Source: Pseudonocardia lacus
Lineage (GTDB): Bacteria; Actinomycetota; Actinomycetes; Mycobacteriales; Pseudonocardiaceae
Reading direction: 5' to 3'
Length of the DNA stretch: 34,851 bases
Assembly: GCF_018531445.1 (NCBI RefSeq)
Contig: NZ_JAHDTH010000067.1
Coordinates: 1 to 34,851, forward strand
In this document: one piece after another, positions 18,738 to 26,682 of the stretch
Layout of the letters: each line of letters opens with the position of its first letter
Position numbering within the stretch: the stretch's first letter is position 1
Notes under the pieces: generated by a model
Database searches by the model: none
Seen by the model: the letters and a program-made list of their open reading frames with translations, nothing else
Told to the model about the DNA's origin: nothing
Made by a program: the position numbers and the translations under genes

Positions 18738-19862
18738 ATGCACGACGGCAGCGGACGGATCATCGTCAACCAGCTCAGCAAGCGGTTCGGGTCGGTCGCC
18801 GCCGTGAACGGCCTGAACTTCACGGTGGAGCCGGGCCTGGTCACCGGGTTCCTGGGCCCCAACGGGTCGGGCAAGACCACCACCCTGCGGATGGTGCTGG
18901 GCCTGGTCCGCCCGACCGCGGGCCAGGCGCTGGTCAACGGGGCGCCGTTCGGGCGGCTCGGTGAGCCGGCCAAGGTGGTGGGCGCGGTGCTGGAGGCGCA
19001 GGGCTTCCACCCGTCCCGCACCGCCCGCAACCACCTGCGGGTCTGCGCCGCCGCGATCGGCGTGCCGGACCAGGTCGTCGACCACGCGCTGGGCTCGGTC
19101 GGCCTGATGGACGCGGCCGGGCGCAAGGTCGGCGGATTCTCGCTGGGCATGAAGCAGCGCCTGGCGCTGGCCGTCGCGCTGCTGGGAAACCCGCAGATCC
19201 TGGTGCTCGACGAGCCGGCCAACGGGCTCGACCCGGAGGGCATCGCCTGGCTGCGCACGTTCCTGCGCGGGTTCGCCGCGCAGGGCCGCGCCGTGCTCAT
19301 CTCCAGCCACCTGCTGGCCGAGGTCGAGCAGACCGTCGACAACGTCATCGTGATCAGCCGCGGGTACACCGCCTACCAGGGCTCGCTCGACCAGTTGCGC
19401 GCCGGGCAGCGCTCGCGGGTGCTGGTGCGCTGCCCGGACCCGGGCCGGCTGGCCGAGGCGCTGGCCAAGGCCGACGTGCTGGAGATCGACACGCTGCCCG
19501 ACGGCAGGCTCGCGGTCAGCGGCGCGCCGCTGCAGACGGTCGCCGAGACCGCGCTGGGCGCCGGCGTCCCGATCTACGAGATGACCGAGGAGAAGGCCGA
19601 CCTGGAGCAGGTCTTCCTGCGGATGACGTCGGGGGAGTACTCCGGCGGTCAGCCCTACGGCCAGCCCGGCTACGGCGGCCCACCCGGTCCCGGTTACGGC
19701 GGTCCGCCCGGCCCGGGCTCCGGTTACGGCGCTCCGCCCCCGGGCTACGGCCCGCCGCCCGGCTACGGCACGCCGCAGCCGGGGCCCTACGGCCCGCCGC
19801 AGGGCCCCGGCCAGTACCCGCCCGCCCCCGGCGGGCCGCCGCAGAACTGGGGTGGCCGGTGA
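18738..19862 (+). CDS. ABC-2 type transporter ATP-binding protein with Gly/Pro/Tyr-rich tail
   Basis: This 374-aa ATPase has Walker A GPNGSGKT (about 35-42), the signature FSLGMKQRLALA (in place of LSGGQ, as in DrrA/NatA-type proteins), Walker B ILVLDEPANGLDPEG and the switch His in LISSHLLAEVEQ. Residues about 225-300 are the usual regulatory C-terminus. After residue about 300 there is an unusual tail of roughly 70 residues built of PGYGGPPGPG-like repeats, which is disordered. The ATG at 18738 follows GGGGGGAG with suitable spacing. Its stop overlaps the permease start as GTGA. Together they form a multidrug or lipid exporter of the ABC-2 class; the cargo is unknown. Confidence 0.92.
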   Translation: MHDGSGRIIVNQLSKRFGSVAAVNGLNFTVEPGLVTGFLGPNGSGKTTTLRMVLGLVRPTAGQALVNGAPFGRLGEPAKVVGAVLEAQGFHPSRTARNHLRVCAAAIGVPDQVVDHALGSVGLMDAAGRKVGGFSLGMKQRLALAVALLGNPQILVLDEPANGLDPEGIAWLRTFLRGFAAQGRAVLISSHLLAEVEQTVDNVIVISRGYTAYQGSLDQLRAGQRSRVLVRCPDPGRLAEALAKADVLEIDTLPDGRLAVSGAPLQTVAETALGAGVPIYEMTEEKADLEQVFLRMTSGEYSGGQPYGQPGYGGPPGPGYGGPPGPGSGYGAPPPGYGPPPGYGTPQPGPYGPPQGPGQYPPAPGGPPQNWGGR

Positions 19863-20698
19863 ACGCGGTCCGTTCCGAGCTCCGCAAGACGTTCACCACC
19901 AAGATGTGGTGGGCGCTGCTGATCCCGATCGCCCTGGTCTCGATGGGCATCAACGCGTTCGGCGGGCTGTTCGAGAGCTTCGTCGGCAGCGCCGCGGATG
20001 TGCCCTTCGCGCTGCCGTCCCTGCTGCCGATCTCGCTGTCGTTGACCTTCACCCAGCTCGTCGTGTTCGCCGCGGTGATCGGCCTGGTGGCGGCGGCCGG
20101 CGAGTTCCGCCACCGCACGATCACCACCACCTACCTGGTGAACACCAACCGCGGCGCGGTGCTGACGGCCAAGCTGCTGATGGGCGGGATCCTCGGCGCC
20201 CTCTACGGCCTGACCCTGGCGGTGACCGGGTCGATGGTGGGGCTGGTCGCCCAGGAGGCCAAGCCGGAGTTCGGTGAGCTGCTCGCCCCCGTGCTGGTGG
20301 GCACGGCCGTGTTCGCGCTGTGGGGGGTGATCGGCGCGGGCGTCGGCATGGCCATCGGCAACCAGGTCGGCGCGCTGCTGGTGGTGCTCATCTACCTCCT
20401 GGTCGTCGAGGGGATCGCCACCCTCGCGCTGCGCAACGCCGGGAGCGAGACGGTCAGCACGATCCCGAGCTACCTGCCGGGCAACGCCGGCGACGTCGCC
20501 GTCGTGTCCGAGCCGGCCCGCAGCCTGGTCGCGCTCGTCCCCGACGAGGCGGGGGCCGACCCCGACGAGCTCGTGGGGCTGCTCGGCGGCGTCACCAACC
20601 CGGCGTCGACGGTCGGCTCCCTGCTGGTGCTGGCGGCGTGGGCGGCGGTGGTCGTCGGCCTGGCCGCGTTCTTCAGCGCCCGCCGCGACATCACCTGA
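19859..20698 (+). CDS. ABC-2 type transporter permease
   Basis: This 279-aa integral membrane protein has six hydrophobic segments: KMWWALLIPIALVSMGINAF (about 15-34), LVVFAAVIGLVAAA (about 69-82), LLMGGILGALYGLTLAVTG, LVGTAVFALWGVIGAGVGMA, ALLVVLIYLLVVEGIATLAL and a C-terminal LLVLAAWAAVVVGLAAFF. The segment AGEFRHRTITTTYLVNTNR between helices 2 and 3 is the typical ABC-2 permease coupling region. The GTG start overlaps the ATPase stop, so expression is coupled. It forms the membrane half of the exporter; the substrate is not evident. A strong hairpin follows 6 bp after its stop. Confidence 0.9.
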   Translation: MNAVRSELRKTFTTKMWWALLIPIALVSMGINAFGGLFESFVGSAADVPFALPSLLPISLSLTFTQLVVFAAVIGLVAAAGEFRHRTITTTYLVNTNRGAVLTAKLLMGGILGALYGLTLAVTGSMVGLVAQEAKPEFGELLAPVLVGTAVFALWGVIGAGVGMAIGNQVGALLVVLIYLLVVEGIATLALRNAGSETVSTIPSYLPGNAGDVAVVSEPARSLVALVPDEAGADPDELVGLLGGVTNPASTVGSLLVLAAWAAVVVGLAAFFSARRDIT

Positions 20699-20704
20699 CC
20701 CACC

Positions 20705-20771
20705 CCCGTCGAGAACGAAGTTGTCGTGATCGAACAGCCCTGTTGATCACGACAACTTCGTTCTCGACGGG
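20705..20771. terminator. 27-bp perfect stem hairpin after the ABC-2 permease gene
   Basis: Arms 20705-20731 (CCCGTCGAGAACGAAGTTGT onward) and 20745-20771 are exact complements. The 13-nt middle itself folds as AACAG-CC-CTGTT with one bulged G. It is unrelated in sequence to the 25-bp hairpin family but also sits right after a stop codon (20698). Likely a terminator or repeat element. There is no U-tract. Confidence 0.8.
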
Positions 20772-20790
20772 CGGCGTCGGGGGCGAGGCT

Positions 20791-20796
20791 TAACGT
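20791..20796 (+). promoter_or_regulatory. Candidate -10 box of the double ABC exporter gene
   Basis: TAACGT matches TANNNT and ends 6 nt before the GTG start at 20803, suggesting a leaderless mRNA. No -35 is clear; the hairpin above would insulate it from read-through. Confidence 0.4.
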
Positions 20797-20802
20797 GGGA
20801 GC

Positions 20803-23800
20803 GTGCCCACCGCTCCTCCCGCCGGCTGGATACGCCGGCTCGCCCACGCATGCCTGCGCCACCGCCGCATCGCCATCGGCGCCCTGCTCGCCTCGGCGAT
20901 CGGCGTCAGCACCGAGGCAGTGGTCCCGCTGCTGGTCCGGGTGGCCGTGGACGACGCCGTCGCCGGCTCCACCGCCGCCCTCACCCCGGTCGTGCTGGCC
21001 ATCCTCGGGCTGGCCGTGTTCCGGTTCGGCACCGCCTTCCTGCGCCGTTACCTGGCCGGCCGGCTCTCCCTCGACGTCCAGCACGACCTGCGCCGCCAGG
21101 TGTTCGCCTCCGTCCAGCGCCTCGACGGCCGCCGCCAGGACGCGCTGCGCACCGGCCAGGTCGTCTCCCGGGCCATCACCGACCTGCAGCTGACCCAGTC
21201 GATCCTGTCGATGGTCCCGTTCACCCTCGGCATCACCGTCCTGGTGCTGGCCTCGGTGGCCGCGATGCTGTGGCTCTCCCCGCTGCTGACGCTGATCGCG
21301 CTGGTGATGCTGCCACTGGCGGTGTGGATCACCATGCGCACCCGCAAGGCGCTGTTCCCCGCCACCTGGTCGGCCCAGCAGCGGGCCGCCGACATCGCCC
21401 AGCAGGTCGAGGAGACGGTCACCGGGGTCCGGGTCGTCAAGGGCTTCGGCCAGGAGGCCCGCGAGGTCGCGGCCCTGGAGACCGCGGCGACGCGGCTGTT
21501 CGCCGAGCGGATGCGCGCCGCCCGGATGACCGCCCGGCTCACCCCGACGCTGCAGGCGCTGCCCACCCTCGGCCAGGTCGGGGTGATCGCCTTCGGCGGC
21601 TGGATGGCCCTGGAGGGCTCGATCACCATCGGCACGTTCGTGGCCTTCACGACGTACGTGGCCCAGCTGGTCGGGCCCGCCCGCATGATCGGCGGGCTGG
21701 TGGTGGCCGCGCAGCTCGCGCGGGCCGGCGTCGAGCGCGTCTACGACGTCATCGACGCCCGCCCCGACGTCGTCGACCCGGAGTCGCCCCGGACCCTGCC
21801 CGACGGGCCCCTCTCGATCGAGCTGGAGGGCGTCCGGTTCGGCTACACCCGCTCCGACCCCGTCCTGGACGGCGTCGACCTGCGGGTGGCGGCGGGCGAG
21901 ACCGTCGCGCTGGTGGGGCCGCCGGGCTCGGGCAAGTCCACGGTCGCCCAGCTGCTGCCGCGGTTCTACGACCCGCAGGCCGGGCAGCTGCGCCTGGGCG
22001 GGGTGCCGCTGCCCGAGCTGCGCCTGGCCGACCTGCGCCACGAGCTGGGCGTGGTGTTCGAGGAGGCCTTCCTGTTCTCCGACACCATCCGGGCCAACAT
22101 CGCCTACGGCCGGCCCGACGCCACCGACGAGGAGATCGAGGCCGCGGCCCGCGCCGCCCAGGTGCACGCGTTCGTCGCGGACCTGCCCGACGGTTACGAC
22201 ACGATGGTCGGCGAGCGCGGGCTCACCCTGTCCGGCGGCCAGCGCCAGCGCGTGGCGCTGGCCAGGGCCGTGCTCACCGACCCGAGGGTCCTGCTGCTCG
22301 ACGACGCCACCTCGGCCGTCGACAACACCACCGAGGCCGCCATCCACGAGACGCTGCGCGAGCTCACGGCCGGGCGCACCGCCCTGATCGTCGCGCACCG
22401 GCGCTCCACGCTCTCCCTGGCCGACCGCATCGCGGTCCTCGACGCGGGCCGCGTCGTCGACGTCGGCACCGAGGCCGAGCTGACCGAGCGCTGCCCGCTG
22501 TTCCGCTCGCTCATGGTCCCCGGCGCGGACGCCCCGGCCGCCGAGCGGGCCACCGGCGGCCCCGGCGGCACCACCGCCGAGCTCTGGCCCGACCCCGCGA
22601 CGATCGCGGTGAGCGCCGAGCCCACGGCGAGCCGGACGGCCGCCGGCCCACCCGCCGGGCCGGCCTCGATGATCGGGGCCGCCCCGCCCACCCCCGAACT
22701 GCTGGCCGCCGTCGACGCGCTGCCCCCGGCCACGGAGCGCCCCAGCCTCAGCGGCGAGGACCCGACCGCCCCCGACCCGGGCTTCCGCCTCGGCCGCCTG
22801 CTGCGCCCCGTGCGCGGGCTGCTGGCGTTCGGCGTCGGGCTGGTCGCGCTCGACGCGCTCACCGCGCTGGCCTTCCCCAGCGTGGCCCGGCTCGCCGTCG
22901 ACGGCGGCATCGACGCCGGCTCCGGCGACGTCCTGCGCACCGCGGCGATCCTCGGGATCGCCGTCGTGGTGGTGGGCTGGCTGGCGGTCGCCGGGCAGAC
23001 CGTCATCACCGCGCGGGCCGGGGAGAGCCTGCTCTACCTGCTGCGCGTGCGCAGCTACGCCCACCTGCAGCGGCTCGGGCTCGACTACTACGAGCGCGAG
23101 CTGTCCGGCCGGATCATGACCAGGATGACCACCGACGTCGACGCCCTGTCGACGTTCCTGCAGACCGGCCTGGCCCAGGCCGTCGTCAGCCTGCTCACCG
23201 TCGTCGGGGTGACGGTCGCCCTGCTGGTCACCGACGTGGAGCTGGCGCTGGTCGCGCTGGCCGTGCTCCCGGTCCTGGTGGCCGCCACCCTGTTGTTCCG
23301 CAAGCTGTCCTCGGCGGCGTACACCGAGGCCCGGGAACGGGTCAGCGTGGTCAACGCCGACATGCAGGAGAACGTGACCGGCGTGCGGATCGCCCAGGCC
23401 TACGTCCGCGAGGAGCACAGCGCCACCGCCTTCGGCGAGCGCAGCGACGCCTACCGGCGCAGCAGGCTCCGCGCCCAGACCTACATCGCCACCTACTTCC
23501 CGGGCGTCGCGCTGCTGTCCGACATCGCCCAGGCCGCGGTGCTGGGCGTCGGCGCGTCGCAGGTGGCCACGGGCACCCTCACCCCCGGCGTGCTCACCGC
23601 GTTCCTGCTCTACCTGGGCCTGTTCTTCACCCCCGTGCAGCAGCTGTCGCAGGTGTTCGACGGCTACCAGCAGGCCCGCGTCGGCCTCACCCGCATCTCC
23701 GCGCTGCTGCGCACGCCCACCTCGGTCCCGCCGGAACCGGTCGGCGAGCCGGCCGCGGTGCCCGAGCGGCTGCGCGGGGAGGTCGAGCTGCGCGGCGTCG

Positions 23801-24522
23801 GCTTCGCCTACACCACCGCCGACGGCGACGCCGCCCCCGCCCTGCACGACGTCGACCTCCGCGTCGCCGCCGGCGAGACCATCGCCCTGGTCGGGGCCAC
23901 CGGGGCGGGCAAGTCGACCCTGGTCAAGCTGCTCGCCCGGTTCTACGACATCGGCTCCGGCGAACTGCTCGTCGACGGCGTCGACATCCGCCGCTACTCC
24001 CTCGCCGAGTACCGCCGCCGGCTGGGCGTGGTCCCCCAGGAACCGCACCTGTTCGCCGGCGACGTCGCCGACAACATCGCCTACGCCCGCCCCACCGCCA
24101 CCCCCGCCGAGATCGAGGCCGCCGCCCGCGCCGTCGGCGCCCTCGACTTCGTGCGCACCCTCCCCGGCGGCTTCCACCACCCGGTGGGGGAACGCGGCCA
24201 GGGCCTGTCCGCCGGCCAGCGCCAACTCGTCGCCCTGGCCCGCGCCGAACTCGCCGACCCCGACGTCCTGCTGTTCGACGAGGCCACCGCCGCCCTCGAC
24301 CCCGCCACCGAAGCCGCCGTCCTCGCCGCGGGCGACCGCGTCACCTCCAAGCGCACCGCGTTCGTCGTCGCGCACCGGCTGGCGACGGCGGCCCGGGCCG
24401 ACCGGATCGTCGTGCTGGACGGGGGGCGGATCGTCGAGCAGGGGACGCACGTGGAGCTGCTGGCTGCCGGGGGGAGGTACGCGGAGTTCTGGCGGGCGGG
24501 GGAGTTGGAGCCGGCCGCCTAG
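20803..24522 (+). CDS. Fused double ABC exporter (TMD-NBD-TMD-NBD), Rv0194-like
   Basis: This 1239-aa protein holds two complete ABC exporter halves. Half 1: membrane domain about 10-310, Walker A GPPGSGKS at 372-379, signature LSGGQRQR, Walker B LLLDD with D500 followed by D501 instead of the catalytic Glu, and H-loop VAHRRS. A Pro/Ala-rich linker occupies about 570-660. Half 2: membrane domain about 665-960, Walker A GATGAGKS (K1037), signature LSAGQRQL, Walker B LLFDE with D1159-E1160. It is built like mycobacterial Rv0194 and heterodimeric exporters, which have one catalytically weak site; these usually export drugs or lipids. The GTG start is supported by the near-perfect homologous N-terminus and a -10-like box. 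The stop TAG overlaps the end of the IS630 element. Confidence 0.92.
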   Translation: MPTAPPAGWIRRLAHACLRHRRIAIGALLASAIGVSTEAVVPLLVRVAVDDAVAGSTAALTPVVLAILGLAVFRFGTAFLRRYLAGRLSLDVQHDLRRQVFASVQRLDGRRQDALRTGQVVSRAITDLQLTQSILSMVPFTLGITVLVLASVAAMLWLSPLLTLIALVMLPLAVWITMRTRKALFPATWSAQQRAADIAQQVEETVTGVRVVKGFGQEAREVAALETAATRLFAERMRAARMTARLTPTLQALPTLGQVGVIAFGGWMALEGSITIGTFVAFTTYVAQLVGPARMIGGLVVAAQLARAGVERVYDVIDARPDVVDPESPRTLPDGPLSIELEGVRFGYTRSDPVLDGVDLRVAAGETVALVGPPGSGKSTVAQLLPRFYDPQAGQLRLGGVPLPELRLADLRHELGVVFEEAFLFSDTIRANIAYGRPDATDEEIEAAARAAQVHAFVADLPDGYDTMVGERGLTLSGGQRQRVALARAVLTDPRVLLLDDATSAVDNTTEAAIHETLRELTAGRTALIVAHRRSTLSLADRIAVLDAGRVVDVGTEAELTERCPLFRSLMVPGADAPAAERATGGPGGTTAELWPDPATIAVSAEPTASRTAAGPPAGPASMIGAAPPTPELLAAVDALPPATERPSLSGEDPTAPDPGFRLGRLLRPVRGLLAFGVGLVALDALTALAFPSVARLAVDGGIDAGSGDVLRTAAILGIAVVVVGWLAVAGQTVITARAGESLLYLLRVRSYAHLQRLGLDYYERELSGRIMTRMTTDVDALSTFLQTGLAQAVVSLLTVVGVTVALLVTDVELALVALAVLPVLVAATLLFRKLSSAAYTEARERVSVVNADMQENVTGVRIAQAYVREEHSATAFGERSDAYRRSRLRAQTYIATYFPGVALLSDIAQAAVLGVGASQVATGTLTPGVLTAFLLYLGLFFTPVQQLSQVFDGYQQARVGLTRISALLRTPTSVPPEPVGEPAAVPERLRGEVELRGVGFAYTTADGDAAPALHDVDLRVAAGETIALVGATGAGKSTLVKLLARFYDIGSGELLVDGVDIRRYSLAEYRRRLGVVPQEPHLFAGDVADNIAYARPTATPAEIEAAARAVGALDFVRTLPGGFHHPVGERGQGLSAGQRQLVALARAELADPDVLLFDEATAALDPATEAAVLAAGDRVTSKRTAFVVAHRLATAARADRIVVLDGGRIVEQGTHVELLAAGGRYAEFWRAGELEPAA

Positions 24523-25783
24523 TGCGGTGGCCATGAACGTTCACCGGTTCGCGACACGCCGACCGATGTCCCGAGACTGGCCTGGACCTGTTCCACCCTC
24601 GACCCCGCCAGCAGCCCCGGGATCGAGGAGGTGGGGCACGGGTGGCCGAGCCCGTCAAAGCCCGTCGACTGTCTGACTACGAAGGTCAGCGGCTGACCCA
24701 GATCGTGCGCCGAGGCCGGGGCAACCCGATCCGGGTCCGGCGCGCGACGATCATCCTGGCGTCCTCGTCAGGGACACCGGTCACCTCGATCGCCCGGCTG
24801 GTCGCCGCCGATGAGGACACCGTCCGGGACGTGATCCACGCGTTCAACGAGAAGGGCCTGGCCGCGCTGGACCCTCAGTGAGCGGGAGGCCGTCCCCGCC
24901 TGATCAGTGACGAGGACATCGGGTTCATCGTCTCGACGGCCACCACCCGACCGACCAAGCTCGGATGTCCGTTCACGCACTGGAGCCTGCGCAAGCTGGT
25001 CGCCTACCTGGCCCGGTGCCACCAGCGCCGGATCGTGATCGGTCGCGAGCGGCTGCGTCAGATCCTGCGCGCCGAGCACGTGTCGTTCCAGCGGACCCGC
25101 ACGTGGAAGGAGTCCACAGATCCGGACAAGGACGCCAAGCTCGACCGGATCGAGGAGGTCCTGGCCCGGTTCCCGGACCGGTGTTTCGCCTTCGACCAGT
25201 TCGGGCCGCTGTCGATCCGCCCGTGTCACGGCTCCACGTGGTCACCGGAGTCGAAGCCGACGCGGTTGCCGGCGACCTACACGCGCACGCACGGGATCCG
25301 CTACTTCCACGGCTGCTACAGCATCGGTGATGATCAGCTATGGGGCATCACGCGTCGACGCAAGGGCGGTGATCACAGCCTGGCCGCGCTCAAGAGCGTC
25401 CGCGCCGCCCGCCCGGACGGCGCACCCATCTACGTGATCATGGACAACCTGTCGGCGAACAAAACCCCGAAGGTCCGCGCGTGGGCCGCGCGCAACAACG
25501 TCGAGCTGTGTCTGACCCCGACCTACGCGTCGTGGGCGAACCCGATCGAGGCCCAGTTCGGGCCGTTGCGCAGCTTCGTGATGGGCGCCTCGAACCACCC
25601 CAACCACCCGGCGCTGGCCCGTCGGCTGCAGGCGTATCTGCGCTGGCGCAACGCCAACGCCCGTCACCCCGACGTCCTCGCCGCCCAACGCAAGGAACGC
25701 GCTCGTGTCCGCAGCGAGCGCCAACGCCGCTGGGGCCGCCCGGCCGCAGCCTGACCTGGCGGACCTATGTGGTCACCGCACTA
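24520..25783 (+). mobile_element. IS630-family insertion sequence, TA-flanked
   Basis: The ends read TA-GTGCGGTGGCCA on the left (24520-24533) and, on the complement, TA-GTGCGGTGACCA at the right (25770-25783), so the terminal inverted repeats match at 11 of 12 positions. TA at both ends fits the TA target duplication of IS630/Tc1-mariner elements. The single gene inside is an IS630 transposase broken by one stop codon. Joining the flanks with one TA gives GCC GCC TAG, so the exporter's stop codon was TAG before and after insertion. The inner length is about 1.26 kb, typical of the family. Confidence 0.85.
24642..25754 (+). pseudogene. IS630-family transposase with in-frame UGA at codon 80
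   Basis: From the GTG at 24642 (GAGGAGG about 10 nt before it) the frame encodes a helix-turn-helix part (LSDYEGQRLTQIVRRG, TSIARLVAADEDTVRDVIHAF). It ends at TGA 24879-24881 just after LAALDPQ. The same frame then continues for 290 codons with no other stop: AGGRPRLISDEDIGF, HWSLRKLVAYL, D185 in FAFDQFGP, D268 in IMDNLSANK and E303 in NPIEAQFGP. This is a complete DDE catalytic triad with the 34-residue D-E spacing of the family. Family members usually read Trp (TGG) at this point in LDPxWxGGRP, so a single G-to-A change explains the stop. It is either an inactivated transposase or a sequencing error; readthrough is less likely. Confidence 0.85.
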
Positions 25784-25833
25784 GGTGGTCCGGTTTTGAG
25801 GTGCCGCCGGCGGCGCCTGCGGCGAGCTTTGAA

Positions 25834-25905
25834 GTCTTCGCAGGGGCGGTGGGGTCTTCGCAGGTGCTGTGGATCTTGCGAAGACCATGGCGACCCTGCG
25901 AAGAC
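25834..25905. repeat. Box array 1: two direct plus two inverted 9-bp boxes, 20-bp spaced
   Basis: GTCTTCGCA occurs at 25834 and 25854, and its exact complement TGCGAAGAC at 25877 and 25897. Spacing within each pair is exactly 20 bp. The whole forms a 72-bp dyad with 29-bp arms matching at the four boxes. It suggests phased protein-binding sites or a structured RNA. Confidence 0.8.
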
Positions 25906-25963
25906 GACCGGCAAGGGTGCGCGGGCGCTCTCCCTGGCCGAGTCGATCATGTGGTTCGGGATC

Positions 25964-26153
25964 CTCGCAGACCTGGCGAGGTGCTCGCAGCCCGCCGGCG
26001 GGCTGCGACGACCCAGCCAGTGCTGCGACACCTACCCTGCGCTGCGAGGACACCCCACCGGGCGCTGCGAGGACGCCCCACCCGGCGCTGCGACGCTCAC
26101 CCCGCGCTGCGAGGACCCCCACCTGCCGCTGCGACACCCACCTTGTGCTGCGA
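25964..26153. repeat. Box array 2: two CTCGCAG then eight GCTGCGA boxes, 19-23-bp spaced
   Basis: CTCGCAG lies at 25964 and 25984. The opposite orientation, GCTGCGA, lies at 26002, 26022, 26041, 26064, 26087, 26106, 26128 and 26147, several extended to GCGCTGCGAGGAC. Spacings are 20, 19, 23, 23, 19, 22 and 19 bp. The core is the same as in array 1 (TCGCA/TGCGA) and the order direct-then-inverted is repeated. Confidence 0.75.
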
Positions 26154-26343
26154 GGACATCCCGCCCGCCCCGCCCAGCCGCGAAGCTGGCCGCGAAGCGG
26201 CCACTCCACGCCCGGAAGCCCCTGCTCGATCAGAGGTCGCCCTCCGCGTAGGAGCCGTCGGAGGCCCCTGAAACGCCGGAGGCCCCTCACAGCCCGCCGC
26301 CCTTACCCGCGGGGCAGGTGATGCTTGCCGGACCGCTGCATTC

Positions 26344-26361
26344 CTGCCCGGAAGCGGGCAG
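26344..26361 (+). terminator. Small hairpin upstream of the 89-aa gene
   Basis: CTGCCCG (26344-26350) pairs with CGGGCAG (26355-26361) around GAAG and is followed by AAAACTT. It resembles a short terminator, but no gene obviously ends here. It may be part of a leader. Confidence 0.3.
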
Positions 26362-26401
26362 AAAACTTGGCATCGCCGGCGGGGTGGCGCATGATCTCGC
26401 A

Positions 26402-26671
26402 GTGCTCACTGGTCCGTACGACGATCTCGTCGCACATCTGGTGCGCAGCACACCGCTGAGCGCGGGTGAGGCGGCGCGGGTCGTGGCCGAGGTGATGGGC
26501 TACTTCGCCGAGTCGGTGCCGGACTTCGTCCGGCGCCGGCACGGCGAGCTGAAGCGTCGCGGCCTGCGCAACGAGCAGATCTTCGAGTTGCTGACCGCGG
26601 AGCTGGCGGGGCGGCGGTTCCGGCCGCCGGAGCTGTCCGCCCGCCAGATCCGCCGGATGATCTACGGCTGA
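26402..26671 (+). CDS. Conserved small hypothetical protein upstream of glmS
   Basis: The 89-aa product reads MLTGPYDDLVAHLVRSTPLSAGEAARVVAEVMGYF, continues with VPDFVRRRHGELKRRGLRNEQIFELLTAEL and ends SARQIRRMIYG. The RRRHxELxxxGLxNxxIF core and the IRRxIYG end are a conserved pattern I have seen in small bacterial proteins of unknown function. It is soluble and helical. The GTG at 26402 is chosen because the conserved part begins right after it; the frame extends to 26318 with unrelated residues. It ends 11 bp before glmS and is probably co-transcribed with it. Confidence 0.75.
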   Translation: MLTGPYDDLVAHLVRSTPLSAGEAARVVAEVMGYFAESVPDFVRRRHGELKRRGLRNEQIFELLTAELAGRRFRPPELSARQIRRMIYG

Positions 26672-26682
26672 GAGGGACCGGT

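Larger units (their letters stand above)
25784..26401. other. Gene-less 618-bp stretch between the IS and the 89-aa gene
   Basis: No open frame here looks like a gene. The stretch holds two arrays of short boxes (listed separately), a GGCCGC-GAA-GCGGCC hairpin near 26189-26203, a direct repeat GGAGGCCCCT at 26260 and 26278, and a small hairpin at 26344. Confidence 0.6.

Noticed and set aside
20470..24534. Very long open frame (over 1300 codons) opposite the double ABC exporter
   Set aside because: It is the antisense shadow of a well-supported gene in high-GC DNA; the translation is Gly/Arg/Gln/His-rich with no domain.
24642..25754. Two separate transposase genes (as in two-ORF IS families)
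   Set aside because: Both halves are in the same frame and align as one IS630 protein; only a point stop separates them.
25964..26153. CRISPR array
   Set aside because: Boxes are only 7-13 bp, the 19-23-bp steps leave no spacer of normal size, orientation flips, and no cas gene is present.
26344..26365. Strong intrinsic terminator
   Set aside because: The stem is only 7 bp and is followed by A residues on the plus strand; kept only as a low-confidence hairpin.
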